Part shown: positions 1-7,200 of the stretch, in pieces
Numbering within the stretch: the stretch's first letter is position 1
How the letters are laid out: every line of letters starts with the position of its first letter
NCBI GenBank assembly: GCA_964550025.1
Contig: CAZJYI010000185.1
Coordinates: 1 to 19,735, forward strand
Origin: CAZJYI01 sp964550025
GTDB taxonomy: Bacteria > Verrucomicrobiota > Kiritimatiellia > UBA8416 > CAYOBW01
Length of the DNA: 19,735 bases
Direction of reading: 5' to 3'
Notes under the pieces: generated by a model
What the model saw: the letters and a program-made list of their open reading frames with translations, nothing else
Databases searched by the model: none
Told to the model about the DNA's origin: nothing
Program-made: the position numbers and the translations under genes

Positions 1-30
1 ATTGATACCGTCACGGCGGAAATCGCGTGA
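1..30 (+). CDS. 3' end of an unidentified upstream gene (partial)
   Basis: Frame 1 reads nine sense codons (IDTVTAEIA) and then TGA at 28-30, followed 21 bp later by the likely ATG of the parvulin gene. This spacing fits the end of an upstream gene in the same operon. The fragment is too short to identify, and an open frame of this length could occur by chance. Confidence 0.3.
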   Translation: MDTVTAEIA

Positions 31-51
31 AGCTTACCGGAGATGATCCCC

Positions 52-1161
52 ATGAAAGCACGCTCGACCCACCTTCTCCCCACAATCCTCGTCGCTGCCG
101 TCTGTCTCCAGGGACACTGCGGGGCAGCCCCTGATGCCCCGCCCGCGGCTCCGCCCCAGCCCCCGCCGGCCGGACCACCGGAGCTTTTCAGTGTACCGCC
201 CGTGCGTCCCCCCCGGCCTTCCGACGTGGTCGCCGACGTCAACGGCACCAAGCTCACCCGGCGCGAGCTCGAAACCGAACTGGCCATCCGCTTCGCATCA
301 CTCGGCAAACAGATACCTCCCGAGCACGCGGCCACGGCGCACAACCGCACACGCCGGGAGATCATCCAGCAGTTCGTCACGCGAACCCTGCTCCTGCAGG
401 AGGCGGAGCGCGAAGGCCTGAAGGTCACTCCCGAAGACGAGAAGAAGGCATTGGATGCCTGGGCGGCCCGGCGTGCTCCCGGCACCGACCCCCGAGATGC
501 TCTGCATGGCGGCCCTGTCGGCCCCGAACGCATGCGCCGCGAGCTTGTCGCCGGTTTGACGATCGAGAAGCTCATCGCCCTGCGCACACCGGGCGACCTC
601 GCCATCACGGAGGAGCGCGTCGCCGACTTCCATCGCGAAAACAGCGCCCGATACGCCACCCCCGAGACGGTCCATGCGCGTCACATTCTCGTTGCCGTCC
701 CCCGCGAGGCGAATGCCGACCTCAGGACGCGCAAGCGCGAAGAAGCACTCGACATCAGCCGACGGCTTCTGGCGGGCGCCGATTTTGCCGAAATGGCGGC
801 CCAGCATTCCGACTGCCCCAGCAAGTCGCGTGGCGGCGACCTCGGGGCGTTTCCCCGCGGCAGAATGGTCCCCCCCTTCGAAAAGGCGGCATTCCACCAG
901 GAGGTTGAGGCGATCGGCCGCGTCCTCGAGACGGATTTCGGCTACCACATCATACAGGTTCTCGCCCACACCCCGTCTTCAACTCTCACCCTCGATAGAG
1001 CCCGCCAGATGCTCGAACGGCAGAACAAGCAGATTGTTCTCAAACGCCTGATCGACAGTCTGAAGAAGAAGGCCGATATCAAGCCTGCGCACATCCTCGA
1101 CCTTCCCCCTCCCATGCCGCCCCCAATGCCGGGGGCACCCCGTCCGCCGCAGGGGAAGTGA
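52..1161 (+). CDS. Secreted parvulin-type peptidyl-prolyl isomerase (SurA/PpiC-like)
   Basis: This is a 369-aa periplasmic chaperone that should catalyse cis-trans isomerisation of Xaa-Pro bonds and help fold exported proteins. I chose the ATG at 52 over the in-frame ATG at 43 because GGAG (39-42) is 9 nt upstream of 52 but directly abuts 43. Residues 1-25 form a signal peptide. A Pro-rich stretch covers about 28-56. A SurA N-terminal-like helical domain lies at about 60-200 (VADVNGTKLTRREL and later helices). A rotamase domain lies at about 208-305, with HARHILV, the GGDLGAFPRGRMVPPFE signature and a C-terminal FGYHIIQV strand. The tail (about 350-369) is again rich in Pro and Met. There is one parvulin domain, whereas E. 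coli SurA has two. The class is clear; the specific orthologue (SurA, PpiD or PrsA) is not, so I give no symbol. Confidence 0.93.
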   Translation: MKARSTHLLPTILVAAVCLQGHCGAAPDAPPAAPPQPPPAGPPELFSVPPVRPPRPSDVVADVNGTKLTRRELETELAIRFASLGKQIPPEHAATAHNRTRREIIQQFVTRTLLLQEAEREGLKVTPEDEKKALDAWAARRAPGTDPRDALHGGPVGPERMRRELVAGLTIEKLIALRTPGDLAITEERVADFHRENSARYATPETVHARHILVAVPREANADLRTRKREEALDISRRLLAGADFAEMAAQHSDCPSKSRGGDLGAFPRGRMVPPFEKAAFHQEVEAIGRVLETDFGYHIIQVLAHTPSSTLTLDRARQMLERQNKQIVLKRLIDSLKKKADIKPAHILDLPPPMPPPMPGAPRPPQGK

Positions 1162-1250
1162 GGTACGCCGCGCGGAAACGGGAATCACCACTGGCACTAC
1201 CACTTTTCCAGCTCGCGATGACGATGAGGCAAGCCAGTCTCAACTCGGGC

Positions 1251-1311
1251 TCGTAGTGCGCCCGTCAGGGCGTATGCGGTACGGGGATAGCGCCTTACGG
1301 CGCCACTACGA
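1251..1311. repeat. Palindromic element with two internal hairpins (REP-like)
   Basis: Outer arms TCGTAGTG (1251-1258) and CACTACGA (1304-1311) are perfect reverse complements. They enclose two further perfect hairpins: CGCCC-GTCA-GGGCG (1259-1272) and GCGCC-TTAC-GGCGC (1290-1303). The first inner hairpin starts directly after the left arm, and the second ends directly before the right arm. The whole can fold as a three-way junction in either DNA strand or in RNA. No coding function is visible. It resembles intergenic REP-type palindromes in architecture, but only one copy is in the window, so its repetitive nature is inferred. Confidence 0.6.
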
Positions 1312-1402
1312 ACGGGTTGTCGTAGCCGTCAAGCTCGGCCAACGTCCTTCTGTGGCAGTCGGCATCGCAGCGCGAGTCTCGCCTTTCGCCGCGCAAAGAA
1401 GA

Positions 1403-1431
1403 AGCGGCCCCGCCGCTTTGGCAGGGCCGCT
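1403..1431 (-). terminator. Rho-independent terminator after the PEP-CTERM gene
   Basis: AGCGGCCC (1403-1410) pairs perfectly with GGGCCGCT (1424-1431). After one mismatch, three more G-C pairs follow around a 5-nt loop. Read on the - strand, the stem is followed by TTCTTCTTT, a reasonable U-rich tail, 27 bp after the TAG stop of the PEP-CTERM gene. On the + strand the following sequence is less T-rich, so any bidirectional action on the parvulin transcript would be weaker. Confidence 0.75.
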
Positions 1432-1457
1432 CGTCCGTTCGTTCTTGTCTCGCAGTT

Positions 1458-2183
1458 CTACTTCTTCAGCAGTGCCGCAAGCATTTCGCGCAGTCTCTTG
1501 CGGAAGCTCATGCCCATCGAGGCGAATGCCACGCCCAGGAACAGGAAGGTGCCGGGCTCAGGCGTGTTCACAGCGTCGTCGAAAAGGAAATCGTCGAAGC
1601 CAAAGGTCTGGTCGTCTTCGCCGGCAACATACCCGAGGTAGAAGCCAACCTCCTGGACAGTCTGGATCGACGACAGGAAGTCTCCTTGCGTCCCACCGCC
1701 CAGGGGGGGGCCGGGCGAGTACCATCCCGCACCGAAATCCACCGGCACGGAGTATGAACCCCAACCGTCGGCAATCTCGCCGCTGAGCTGGTAATACCAG
1801 ATCGCGCCGCTAACAGCATCCTCGAAATAGACCTCTACGTTCGGCGTGCCGCCGAGACCGGGCTCACGGTAGAAATCAAACTTGATCTGCTTGACGCCAT
1901 CCGAGCCCATCGCGGCCCAGTCACCGGTGAAGTCGCTGTCCGTCGTATAGACGAACTCGAAGGCGCCGCCCGCGCCGCCGTCGCCGGTCGAGCTCTGGTG
2001 GATCTGCGCTCCCAAGCCGCCGGCGTCACTCCAACTGGAATTGGGATCCAGGCCGTCCGGTGTATCTTGCCACAGATCCTGACCGCCGTCAAAATTGTCT
2101 TCGGAACCCAAAATGACGGCGCCCTGCGCTCCTATGGCGCATACCAGTCCACAGGCTACCAGCCATGCAATTGACCTTTTCAT
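1458..2183 (-). CDS. PEP-CTERM sorting-signal protein with jelly-roll-like body
   Basis: This is a 241-aa exported protein. The ATG at 2183 is preferred over an in-frame start 33 bp upstream, because it begins the signal peptide directly (MKRSIAWLVACGLVCAIG..., likely cleavage after about residue 22). It also follows a purine-rich GGGAGAGAGAAG stretch. The body (about 25-205) is rich in Gly, Asp and aromatic residues. It contains IWYYQLSGE and a terminal GFDDFLFDD strand, consistent with a beta-sandwich carbohydrate-binding-like fold. The C-terminus has the tripartite PEP-CTERM signal: TPEPGT at about 207-212, a hydrophobic helix, then RKR. Such proteins are processed by an exosortase and sent to the surface or extracellular matrix. 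The tail continues about 12 residues past RKR (LREMLAALLKK), longer than usual. No exosortase is in this window. It is last in the secreted-protein cassette, 49 bp after the preceding gene. Confidence 0.88.
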   Translation of the reverse strand: MKRSIAWLVACGLVCAIGAQGAVILGSEDNFDGGQDLWQDTPDGLDPNSSWSDAGGLGAQIHQSSTGDGGAGGAFEFVYTTDSDFTGDWAAMGSDGVKQIKFDFYREPGLGGTPNVEVYFEDAVSGAIWYYQLSGEIADGWGSYSVPVDFGAGWYSPGPPLGGGTQGDFLSSIQTVQEVGFYLGYVAGEDDQTFGFDDFLFDDAVNTPEPGTFLFLGVAFASMGMSFRKRLREMLAALLKK

Positions 2184-2232
2184 GGTGTTCTTCTCTCTCC
2201 CTCTTCTGTTGTCCAAGCTGCTCTACGGCGTT

Positions 2233-3231
2233 TTACCAGGACTTGGTTACTTTGTAGAAATATGGCCCCTGCCCTGCGCCGACATTCGTGTCGACATAGG
2301 TCATGAAGCCGTTTTCCGTAGCCTCCAGCCCCGATGCCACCGGCGCAAAGCTACCCATCAGGCTGTCCGCCCGCAGTAAGGTATACTTCATGCCGTCGAC
2401 GCAGGGCCATTCCACTGCCACGCCGCCCGTTTCCGATGAGATTGTAATCGCCAGGCCCGGATCTCTGCCGGCCGCAATCGCAGCCACGTCAGTGATTCCG
2501 TCCCGGTTCGAGTCCTGCGTGAGCTGATCGGGATCCAGCTCATCCAGGGACTGCACGCCAAAGTTGTTGATAAGACCGACCGCCATCACCGCATGCGGCG
2601 GCATGTATCCTTCGCCGAAAAGAATGACGTCATCCAGGGCATAGGACTGCTCGGAGCGCCCGCGCTGCTGCATCGAAACGGAGACGCCATTGACGTCCTT
2701 CATGCAGTCATTCCAGAGCGCCTCGATCTGCTCCTCCGTCATGCCCCTCAGGTTCTTCGTCCAGCCCGCCCGGCGGTCGAAACAGACGGTGTTGGTCACC
2801 CACTGCCCGGCCCCGCCAAACTTGATTTCGTCGTAATACCACAGCGTCGAGTCCCCCTGGCTATCCGTCACACCCAGCCGAAGGTCATAGGTTACGGGGA
2901 CAATCCCGTCATCAGACCGGACCCTGAAACACATCCCGAGGATACCCGCGCCTGAATAGCTGCCGTCAAACGCTGGGCTGTCAGCCTTGAGGATGACCTC
3001 CCTGTCGGGCGGCATCACCGAGGTGGGAATCTCCTCGAAAATGAGCGCCGTGCTTCCATCCGCCTGCCCTATGATCTCCACGCCGGAGGGGACCTTCCGC
3101 TCCGTCAGGGGATTGGCTTCGACACCGGCCCGTGCCGCCATTCCCGTCTGCACGGCCAGGGCAGAGACGACAACCAACCCGGCGATCAATGAGTATACCC
3201 GCTCTCTCTGAGTCTTCATCCTGTATGTCAT
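2233..3231 (-). CDS. Secreted jelly-roll-like protein with PVC-type C-terminal module
   Basis: This is a 332-aa exported protein of unknown function. The frame opens 57 bp earlier, but the ATG at 3231 begins the signal-peptide region and follows AGGAGAAGG, so I use it. The signal peptide covers about residues 11-35. A beta-rich domain (about 50-207) contains DSTLWYYDEIKF and ends in SYALDDVILFGEG. These resemble the corresponding strands of the downstream PEP-CTERM protein. Residues 228-259 (LDELDPDQLTQDSNRDGITD...) look like a dockerin or thrombospondin-3-type Ca-binding turn. The C-terminal module (about 264-332, with YTLLRADSLMGSF and GPYFYKV) is of a kind I associate with secreted PVC-phylum proteins. 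It lacks its own PEP-CTERM anchor. No catalytic motif is recognised. Confidence 0.82.
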   Translation of the reverse strand: MTYRMKTQRERVYSLIAGLVVVSALAVQTGMAARAGVEANPLTERKVPSGVEIIGQADGSTALIFEEIPTSVMPPDREVILKADSPAFDGSYSGAGILGMCFRVRSDDGIVPVTYDLRLGVTDSQGDSTLWYYDEIKFGGAGQWVTNTVCFDRRAGWTKNLRGMTEEQIEALWNDCMKDVNGVSVSMQQRGRSEQSYALDDVILFGEGYMPPHAVMAVGLINNFGVQSLDELDPDQLTQDSNRDGITDVAAIAAGRDPGLAITISSETGGVAVEWPCVDGMKYTLLRADSLMGSFAPVASGLEATENGFMTYVDTNVGAGQGPYFYKVTKSW

Positions 3232-3263
3232 CGTAGCACCTTCTCCTGCGTAGGTTTCACAAA

Positions 3264-5417
3264 TCACGGGTTCTGGCGCGGTTCCCATTCGATCTGGCCC
3301 GTCTCACGCCGTCGATACCAGAAGCCCTCTCCCGGCTGGAGCACGATTGTAGCCACCGCCGGAGGACGGACGGAGGCGTCCATCCAGCCTCGTAGCGGGG
3401 AGTGGTACAAGCGCCTCAGGCGGTGGTCCCGGAGCAGCCAGACCTCGGGGAAGTCGTTTGTGGGCAGCGAGGTACCCGGTGTGTCGTTAAACCCGCGTGT
3501 CGGGAAGACCGGCGGCCAGGCAGCCTGGGTCCAGCCGTGGTGGGGTGGTCCGCTGCCATGGAACAACATATCATAGTATTCATCATGAACCGCGTTCGTG
3601 TAGGCGTAGAACACGGCAAAGTCCGTGCCCGGCATGCGCTCGAACGCCACATTGTTTGTTGCGCGATACGTATTGATACCGGAACCATCCCATACCCCGG
3701 GTGAATCGAGGTGGAAAGGAACCCATGCGTCACCGATGCGAAGCTTGACACGGTCACCATAGACATCGTCCCCGTCGGTGAGCTTGCGTCCGCGAGCCAA
3801 ATCGTCCCCCAACAGGTTGTCAAGCTGGCGTTCCACGCCGGTATACTCGTACGGGGGCAAGCTGTAGATCCGGCTGTCATTGGCCATGCGTTCCTGCACG
3901 ATGACGTTTGTGTACATGGTCGAAACGGCGTCGTAGCCTTCGGAAATGGCCAGGGCATCGATGTAGGTCGGCAGCTCCGTTTCAATGGAAGCGCCCACGA
4001 AGGAGCTTGCCGTGTGGTTGTTGTTGAAAGTGAGGAGGTTGGTGGTCACCCGCACCATGGGATCGCCATACAACCCGTTCGTCTGCACGTAGAGCGACCA
4101 TGTTTCTGCGTTGTAGTCCAAGTGTACGGAAAGCCCGAGCCACGCGTCGGTCGGGACGGTGGCGACATGGTCGCCGTCGACCCAAGCGGCGCCGCTGAAC
4201 ATGCGGAGTTTGCCGGTCCCGCGCTGGACGTAGAAGGCGGCGGCCGTGTCGTTGGCAACACTGGGAGGAGTGCTACCGTTGGCATCGTAGTAGGTCGCCG
4301 GCTTGGCGTAGGTCTGCACCCAGATGTTGGTATCGCCGGCGCTGGCTGAAGTGACGCTGAAGTTGACCGTACCCGTGCTCACGCAGAGGGCTTTCGAGCC
4401 CTCCACATACTCGCTTGACTGGAAGTTGGCGGGAGATGCCGAGATGGTCAGCCCCTTCCACATGCCGTTGACAGTGCCGACACCGCTCTCGAAGGTCTGG
4501 AAGTAGGGAACGATCCAACTGACGGACCCGGCATCGGTGGGATCGGTGCCGCGGTCAAATTCCTCTTCGTTCCGCAGCCCGTCGCCGTCAGGATCCTGTC
4601 CGGCCCCGTAGAAGTTGGTGCCGGTCCACCAGTGCATTTCCCAGAGGTCGCCGGAACCGTCGCGATCGTTGTCCGGGTTGGGGAAGGCCGAGTGGGCATC
4701 GTTGGGACCGTTGGTCGGGTAGAAGGTATCGACATAGGCCATGTCGAGGTACGTCTGGTTGCGCAGCGCGAAATGGTGGTAACCTGCGGCGCTCGTGTTG
4801 AAATCTATGTCTTGGTCCAGCAGGATGCCGTTGGTGAAGAGCGCCCATGTGTCGGTGTTGTAGTTCTGATAGACGGTCACGCGCAGCCATCCGCTGGTAT
4901 AGGTCCCGGCCGGGCCGCCGGCGGCCGTGCTAGTCAGGACATCCCAGTGGTTGCCGTCGTAGACCTTGGCGTATCCGTTGGAGTTGAAGTAGAAAAACGC
5001 CGTTGAGCTGGGATCCACAGCGGGATCGTTCGTGGAGTACGCGGACTCCAGTGTGGGCTGGACGTACATCTCGGTCCAGACCCTCGCCACGGCCGCCCCG
5101 CTGAAGACGTTGGTCAACGCGGATTCGGAGGGAATCTGGACGGCGTTGACGTCGGTGGCCTGATCGCCCTGGTCGTAAACGACGCTCTGCTGGATGATGA
5201 CGGACGAGTCCGAAGCCTGCCACGTCCCGTCATTTCCGGCATTCCCATTCACGGGATCATCGGCGGTCCAGCCTCCCGATGGCTCGAAATCCTCCCTGAA
5301 CGGAATCGAGCTCTGTTGTGCGTGCACCGAAACCATAGCCGCGCACACCACCCCCAGCACGATGACTGCGGAAAGAGCGCGCCCAACCCGACTGTGTGTC
5401 TTTTGTGTATATAGCAT
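3264..5417 (-). CDS. Large secreted two-module LamG-like protein
   Basis: This is a 717-aa exported protein, first in the cassette. The frame opens upstream, but the ATG at 5417 has GGAG 8 nt before it, lies about 20 nt downstream of a good promoter, and begins a signal peptide (residues 1-33, ending VHA). Two similar concanavalin/LamG-like modules follow. The first (about 38-235) opens IPFREDFE and has WLRVTVYQNYNTDTWALFTNG. The second (about 303-495) opens VPYFQTFE and has WLGLSVHLDYNAETWSLYVQTNG. Between them, residues 247-295 carry DNDRDGSGD and DPDGDG segments typical of thrombospondin-3-like Ca-binding linkers. A C-terminal domain (about 505-717) ends in PGEGFWYRRR. A surface-adhesion or glycan-binding role is inferred from the modules; no enzyme motif is seen. 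The stop codon is 32 bp before the next gene. Confidence 0.83.
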   Translation of the reverse strand: MLYTQKTHSRVGRALSAVIVLGVVCAAMVSVHAQQSSIPFREDFEPSGGWTADDPVNGNAGNDGTWQASDSSVIIQQSVVYDQGDQATDVNAVQIPSESALTNVFSGAAVARVWTEMYVQPTLESAYSTNDPAVDPSSTAFFYFNSNGYAKVYDGNHWDVLTSTAAGGPAGTYTSGWLRVTVYQNYNTDTWALFTNGILLDQDIDFNTSAAGYHHFALRNQTYLDMAYVDTFYPTNGPNDAHSAFPNPDNDRDGSGDLWEMHWWTGTNFYGAGQDPDGDGLRNEEEFDRGTDPTDAGSVSWIVPYFQTFESGVGTVNGMWKGLTISASPANFQSSEYVEGSKALCVSTGTVNFSVTSASAGDTNIWVQTYAKPATYYDANGSTPPSVANDTAAAFYVQRGTGKLRMFSGAAWVDGDHVATVPTDAWLGLSVHLDYNAETWSLYVQTNGLYGDPMVRVTTNLLTFNNNHTASSFVGASIETELPTYIDALAISEGYDAVSTMYTNVIVQERMANDSRIYSLPPYEYTGVERQLDNLLGDDLARGRKLTDGDDVYGDRVKLRIGDAWVPFHLDSPGVWDGSGINTYRATNNVAFERMPGTDFAVFYAYTNAVHDEYYDMLFHGSGPPHHGWTQAAWPPVFPTRGFNDTPGTSLPTNDFPEVWLLRDHRLRRLYHSPLRGWMDASVRPPAVATIVLQPGEGFWYRRRETGQIEWEPRQNP

Positions 5418-5442
5418 AGCACCTTCTCCAAGTTGCGCAGGT

Positions 5443-5473
5443 ATTATATCAGGAATACCCCTATGCGCGTCAA
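5443..5473 (-). promoter_or_regulatory. Sigma-70-type promoter of the secreted-protein cassette
   Basis: On the - strand, TTGACG (5468-5473) matches the -35 consensus at 5 of 6 positions and TATAAT (5443-5448) is a perfect -10. The 19-bp spacer is longer than the optimal 17. The predicted start of transcription is near 5436, leaving a leader of about 20 nt before the ATG at 5417. The region is locally AT-richer than its surroundings. Confidence 0.6.
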
Positions 5474-5703
5474 GCAAGATTCTCCTAAAAAGGACTGGTT
5501 GGCGGGGACGTTTTGTCTGTTCATTGAGTAAGATAATATCCGAACGAAGGGAAATATGCAAGCATGAATTGCCCCCAATGAAAAAATGAAGGCGCTCGAT
5601 TCCTGTAATCCATTGTCCTACAAAGAGTTAATCCTCGTTGCTCTGTGTGAGCTTTTCGCCAAGTCCAAAGAGGCCACCAATGGCGTCGGAATGCGACTCA
5701 AAA

Positions 5704-5732
5704 GGAACGCCTGTCAGAACGCAGGGCGTTCC
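5704..5732 (-). terminator. Probable terminator after the MORN gene
   Basis: GGAACGCC (5704-5711) and GGCGTTCC (5725-5732) form a perfect 8-bp stem with a 13-nt loop. On the - strand the stem is followed by TTTT (then GAGTC), a short but plausible U-tract. It lies 65 bp beyond the stop codon of the MORN-repeat gene and could end the long T2SS transcript. Confidence 0.5.
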
Positions 5733-5762
5733 GGCATCTGCCGCGACAGGCGAACGGATGCC
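5733..5762. repeat. Second inverted repeat abutting the terminator hairpin
   Basis: GGCATC (5733-5738) and GATGCC (5757-5762) are perfect reverse complements, with an inner GCC/GGC pairing possible (5740-5742 with 5749-5751). The element begins at the base right after the 5704-5732 hairpin, giving two stem-loops in tandem. It may be a double terminator or a remnant repeat element. Confidence 0.4.
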
Positions 5763-5771
5763 GTGTGGCGT

Positions 5772-5793
5772 CCGGGCCGGGCCGGGCCGGGCC
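5772..5793. repeat. Short tandem repeat of CCGGG (four units)
   Basis: Four consecutive CCGGG units plus a partial CCG lie within 5 bp of the stop codon of the MORN gene (5798-5800). This is a simple sequence repeat prone to slippage. No coding role is seen. Confidence 0.7.
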
Positions 5794-5797
5794 GAAA

Positions 5798-7096
5798 TCA
5801 ATTGGAGTCCTCATCCACGGCACGGACGAATTTTCCAGCTTTCCAGACGCCCTTGATCTGCTTGCCGTTGGCGTAAGTACAAATGCCCGGACCGTCCATC
5901 TGGCCATTCTTGAAATACCCGACAAACTCCTCGCCGGTGGGATAGCGGTAGCGTCCTTTGCCGTGCCGCAGGTTGTTCAGAAACTCCCCGGTGTAACGGG
6001 AACCGTTGGCGAAGCGATACTCCCCGTATCCATGGCGCACGTTATCCTCGAAGTCCCCTTCATACACGTCCCCGTTCTCGAACGTAAGAAGGCCCTTTCC
6101 GTGGCGGACGCCGTTACGGAACTGCCCTCTGTAGACATTGCCGTTGTCGTACGCCATGGTGCCCTGGCCGCTCATTTTGTCCGCCTCGAACTCGCCCTCG
6201 TAGCGATCGCCGTTCTGGAAAGCGTAGACACCCCGGCCGTGAAAGAGTCCATCCTTGAACTCGCCCTCGTAGCGATCACCGTTGGGAAAGGTCATGGTGG
6301 TAACGGTTCGCCCCGGGGCATCGGCCGGTCCGGCGTCAGCGCCGCCCCCCCCGTCCGGAACACCGTTCGTCGCCCGCGTCACGACGTCGGGGAAATCCTC
6401 GAGCAGATCGTTGAATGAAAGCGCCATCTCAGCCGGGTCGACCCCGGGCGGAGGAGCGGCTTCCCGGGACGAGGGCATCGCCGCGGCGGCTCCCCCTGCC
6501 GCAATGGATGCCGCCAGCGAGCCGTAGCGATCGCGAAGCGAACCCAGTTCCTTGTCCCGTTTGCTCAGCACCGTCTCCATCTGCTGCAGCCGGAACTCCA
6601 GCGCCGCGATAGCCTCTTCGCCGCGGTTGTCACCCGCAGCCACCCATTGGCTGAACTTCACCAGGTTATCCTCGAGTCCCTGGCGTTCGTGTTCAAGCTT
6701 CTTCTCGCTCACCTCAATCTCTGAGCGTATCTGGTTGTGCCCTTGGTGCAGCGCGTCCACCCTGTTCGACACGTGAACGACGTCGGCCACGTAGTGAGCG
6801 GTCCGGCTCTCGACCTGTTGGGCAATCGAAGCCGCCTTCCGGGAGTTGCGCAGGATGAAGATTCCGACGGCAACGAACAACACGAGTACGGTGAGGACAA
6901 TCAGCAGGGACAGCGCTCCCGTCCAGAGCAGAATCCGGCGGCTGCGGTTGTGCTCCGCCTCGACATAGCGCTGGACGACTTCCATCGTCATCACGGGCCC
7001 CATGGCATGGGGGGTCTCGCGCGGTTCGGACCGCATCAGCACATTGCCGTCCGTGTCGAAATCGTGGCGTTCCTCGTTTCTTTCTTCCTCGTTCAT
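5798..7096 (-). CDS. Membrane-anchored coiled-coil MORN-repeat protein
   Basis: This is a 432-aa protein. An acidic/basic N-terminal segment (1-54) would be cytoplasmic. One transmembrane helix (about 55-82) follows. A long helical coiled-coil region (about 84-192) comes next, with RSEIEVSEKKLEHERQGLEDN and a second heptad-like part near 165-190. A Gly/Ala/Pro linker covers about 195-265. Seven MORN repeats start at residues 272, 295, 318, 341, 364, 387 and 410, each exactly 23 residues long (NGDRYEGEFKDGLFHGRG type); the last is degenerate. Charge distribution (Arg-rich RSRR before the helix) does not settle topology. MORN repeats form elongated beta hairpin sheets that bind protein or lipid; the role here is unknown. 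The gene lies 104 bp after gspM on the same strand and may be the last gene of the T2SS operon. No strong Shine-Dalgarno precedes this ATG, so the start is less certain than the gene. Confidence 0.92.
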   Translation of the reverse strand: MNEEERNEERHDFDTDGNVLMRSEPRETPHAMGPVMTMEVVQRYVEAEHNRSRRILLWTGALSLLIVLTVLVLFVAVGIFILRNSRKAASIAQQVESRTAHYVADVVHVSNRVDALHQGHNQIRSEIEVSEKKLEHERQGLEDNLVKFSQWVAAGDNRGEEAIAALEFRLQQMETVLSKRDKELGSLRDRYGSLAASIAAGGAAAAMPSSREAAPPPGVDPAEMALSFNDLLEDFPDVVTRATNGVPDGGGGADAGPADAPGRTVTTMTFPNGDRYEGEFKDGLFHGRGVYAFQNGDRYEGEFEADKMSGQGTMAYDNGNVYRGQFRNGVRHGKGLLTFENGDVYEGDFEDNVRHGYGEYRFANGSRYTGEFLNNLRHGKGRYRYPTGEEFVGYFKNGQMDGPGICTYANGKQIKGVWKAGKFVRAVDEDSN

Positions 7097-7200
7097 TGGC
7101 TACCGCAGTTCCGCTGGCGACGGAGACGCCGTTCCAGCTCGTAGTCTCCCCTATACAATCAGTGGCGAGTCCGGGGGTTGTCTCAGTGCAGGGAGGAGTC

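Larger units (their letters stand above)
1162..1457. other. Convergent intergenic region, no gene supported
   Basis: This 296-bp region separates the + strand parvulin gene from the - strand PEP-CTERM gene. It contains the folded palindromic element at 1251-1311 and the terminator hairpin at 1403-1431, listed separately. An open frame on the + strand starting at 1256 runs through both elements and into the antisense of the PEP-CTERM gene. It is Arg/Ser-rich low-complexity sequence and I do not regard it as a gene. Confidence 0.6.
5474..5797. other. Non-coding region with hairpins, no gene supported
   Basis: This stretch lies between the cassette promoter and the MORN gene. Its left part is AT-rich upstream DNA. 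Its right part holds two abutting hairpins (5704-5762) and a CCGGG repeat (5772-5793). A + strand open frame from 5586 (96 codons) crosses the hairpins and the repeat and runs into the antisense of the MORN gene. It has no recognisable domain, and I do not call it. Confidence 0.5.

Noticed and set aside
5586..5876. Possible small + strand gene (96 codons) between the cassette promoter and the MORN gene
   Set aside because: It crosses two hairpins and the CCGGG repeat, ends inside the antisense of the MORN gene, and has no recognisable domain. I could not exclude a short decayed gene in its first half.
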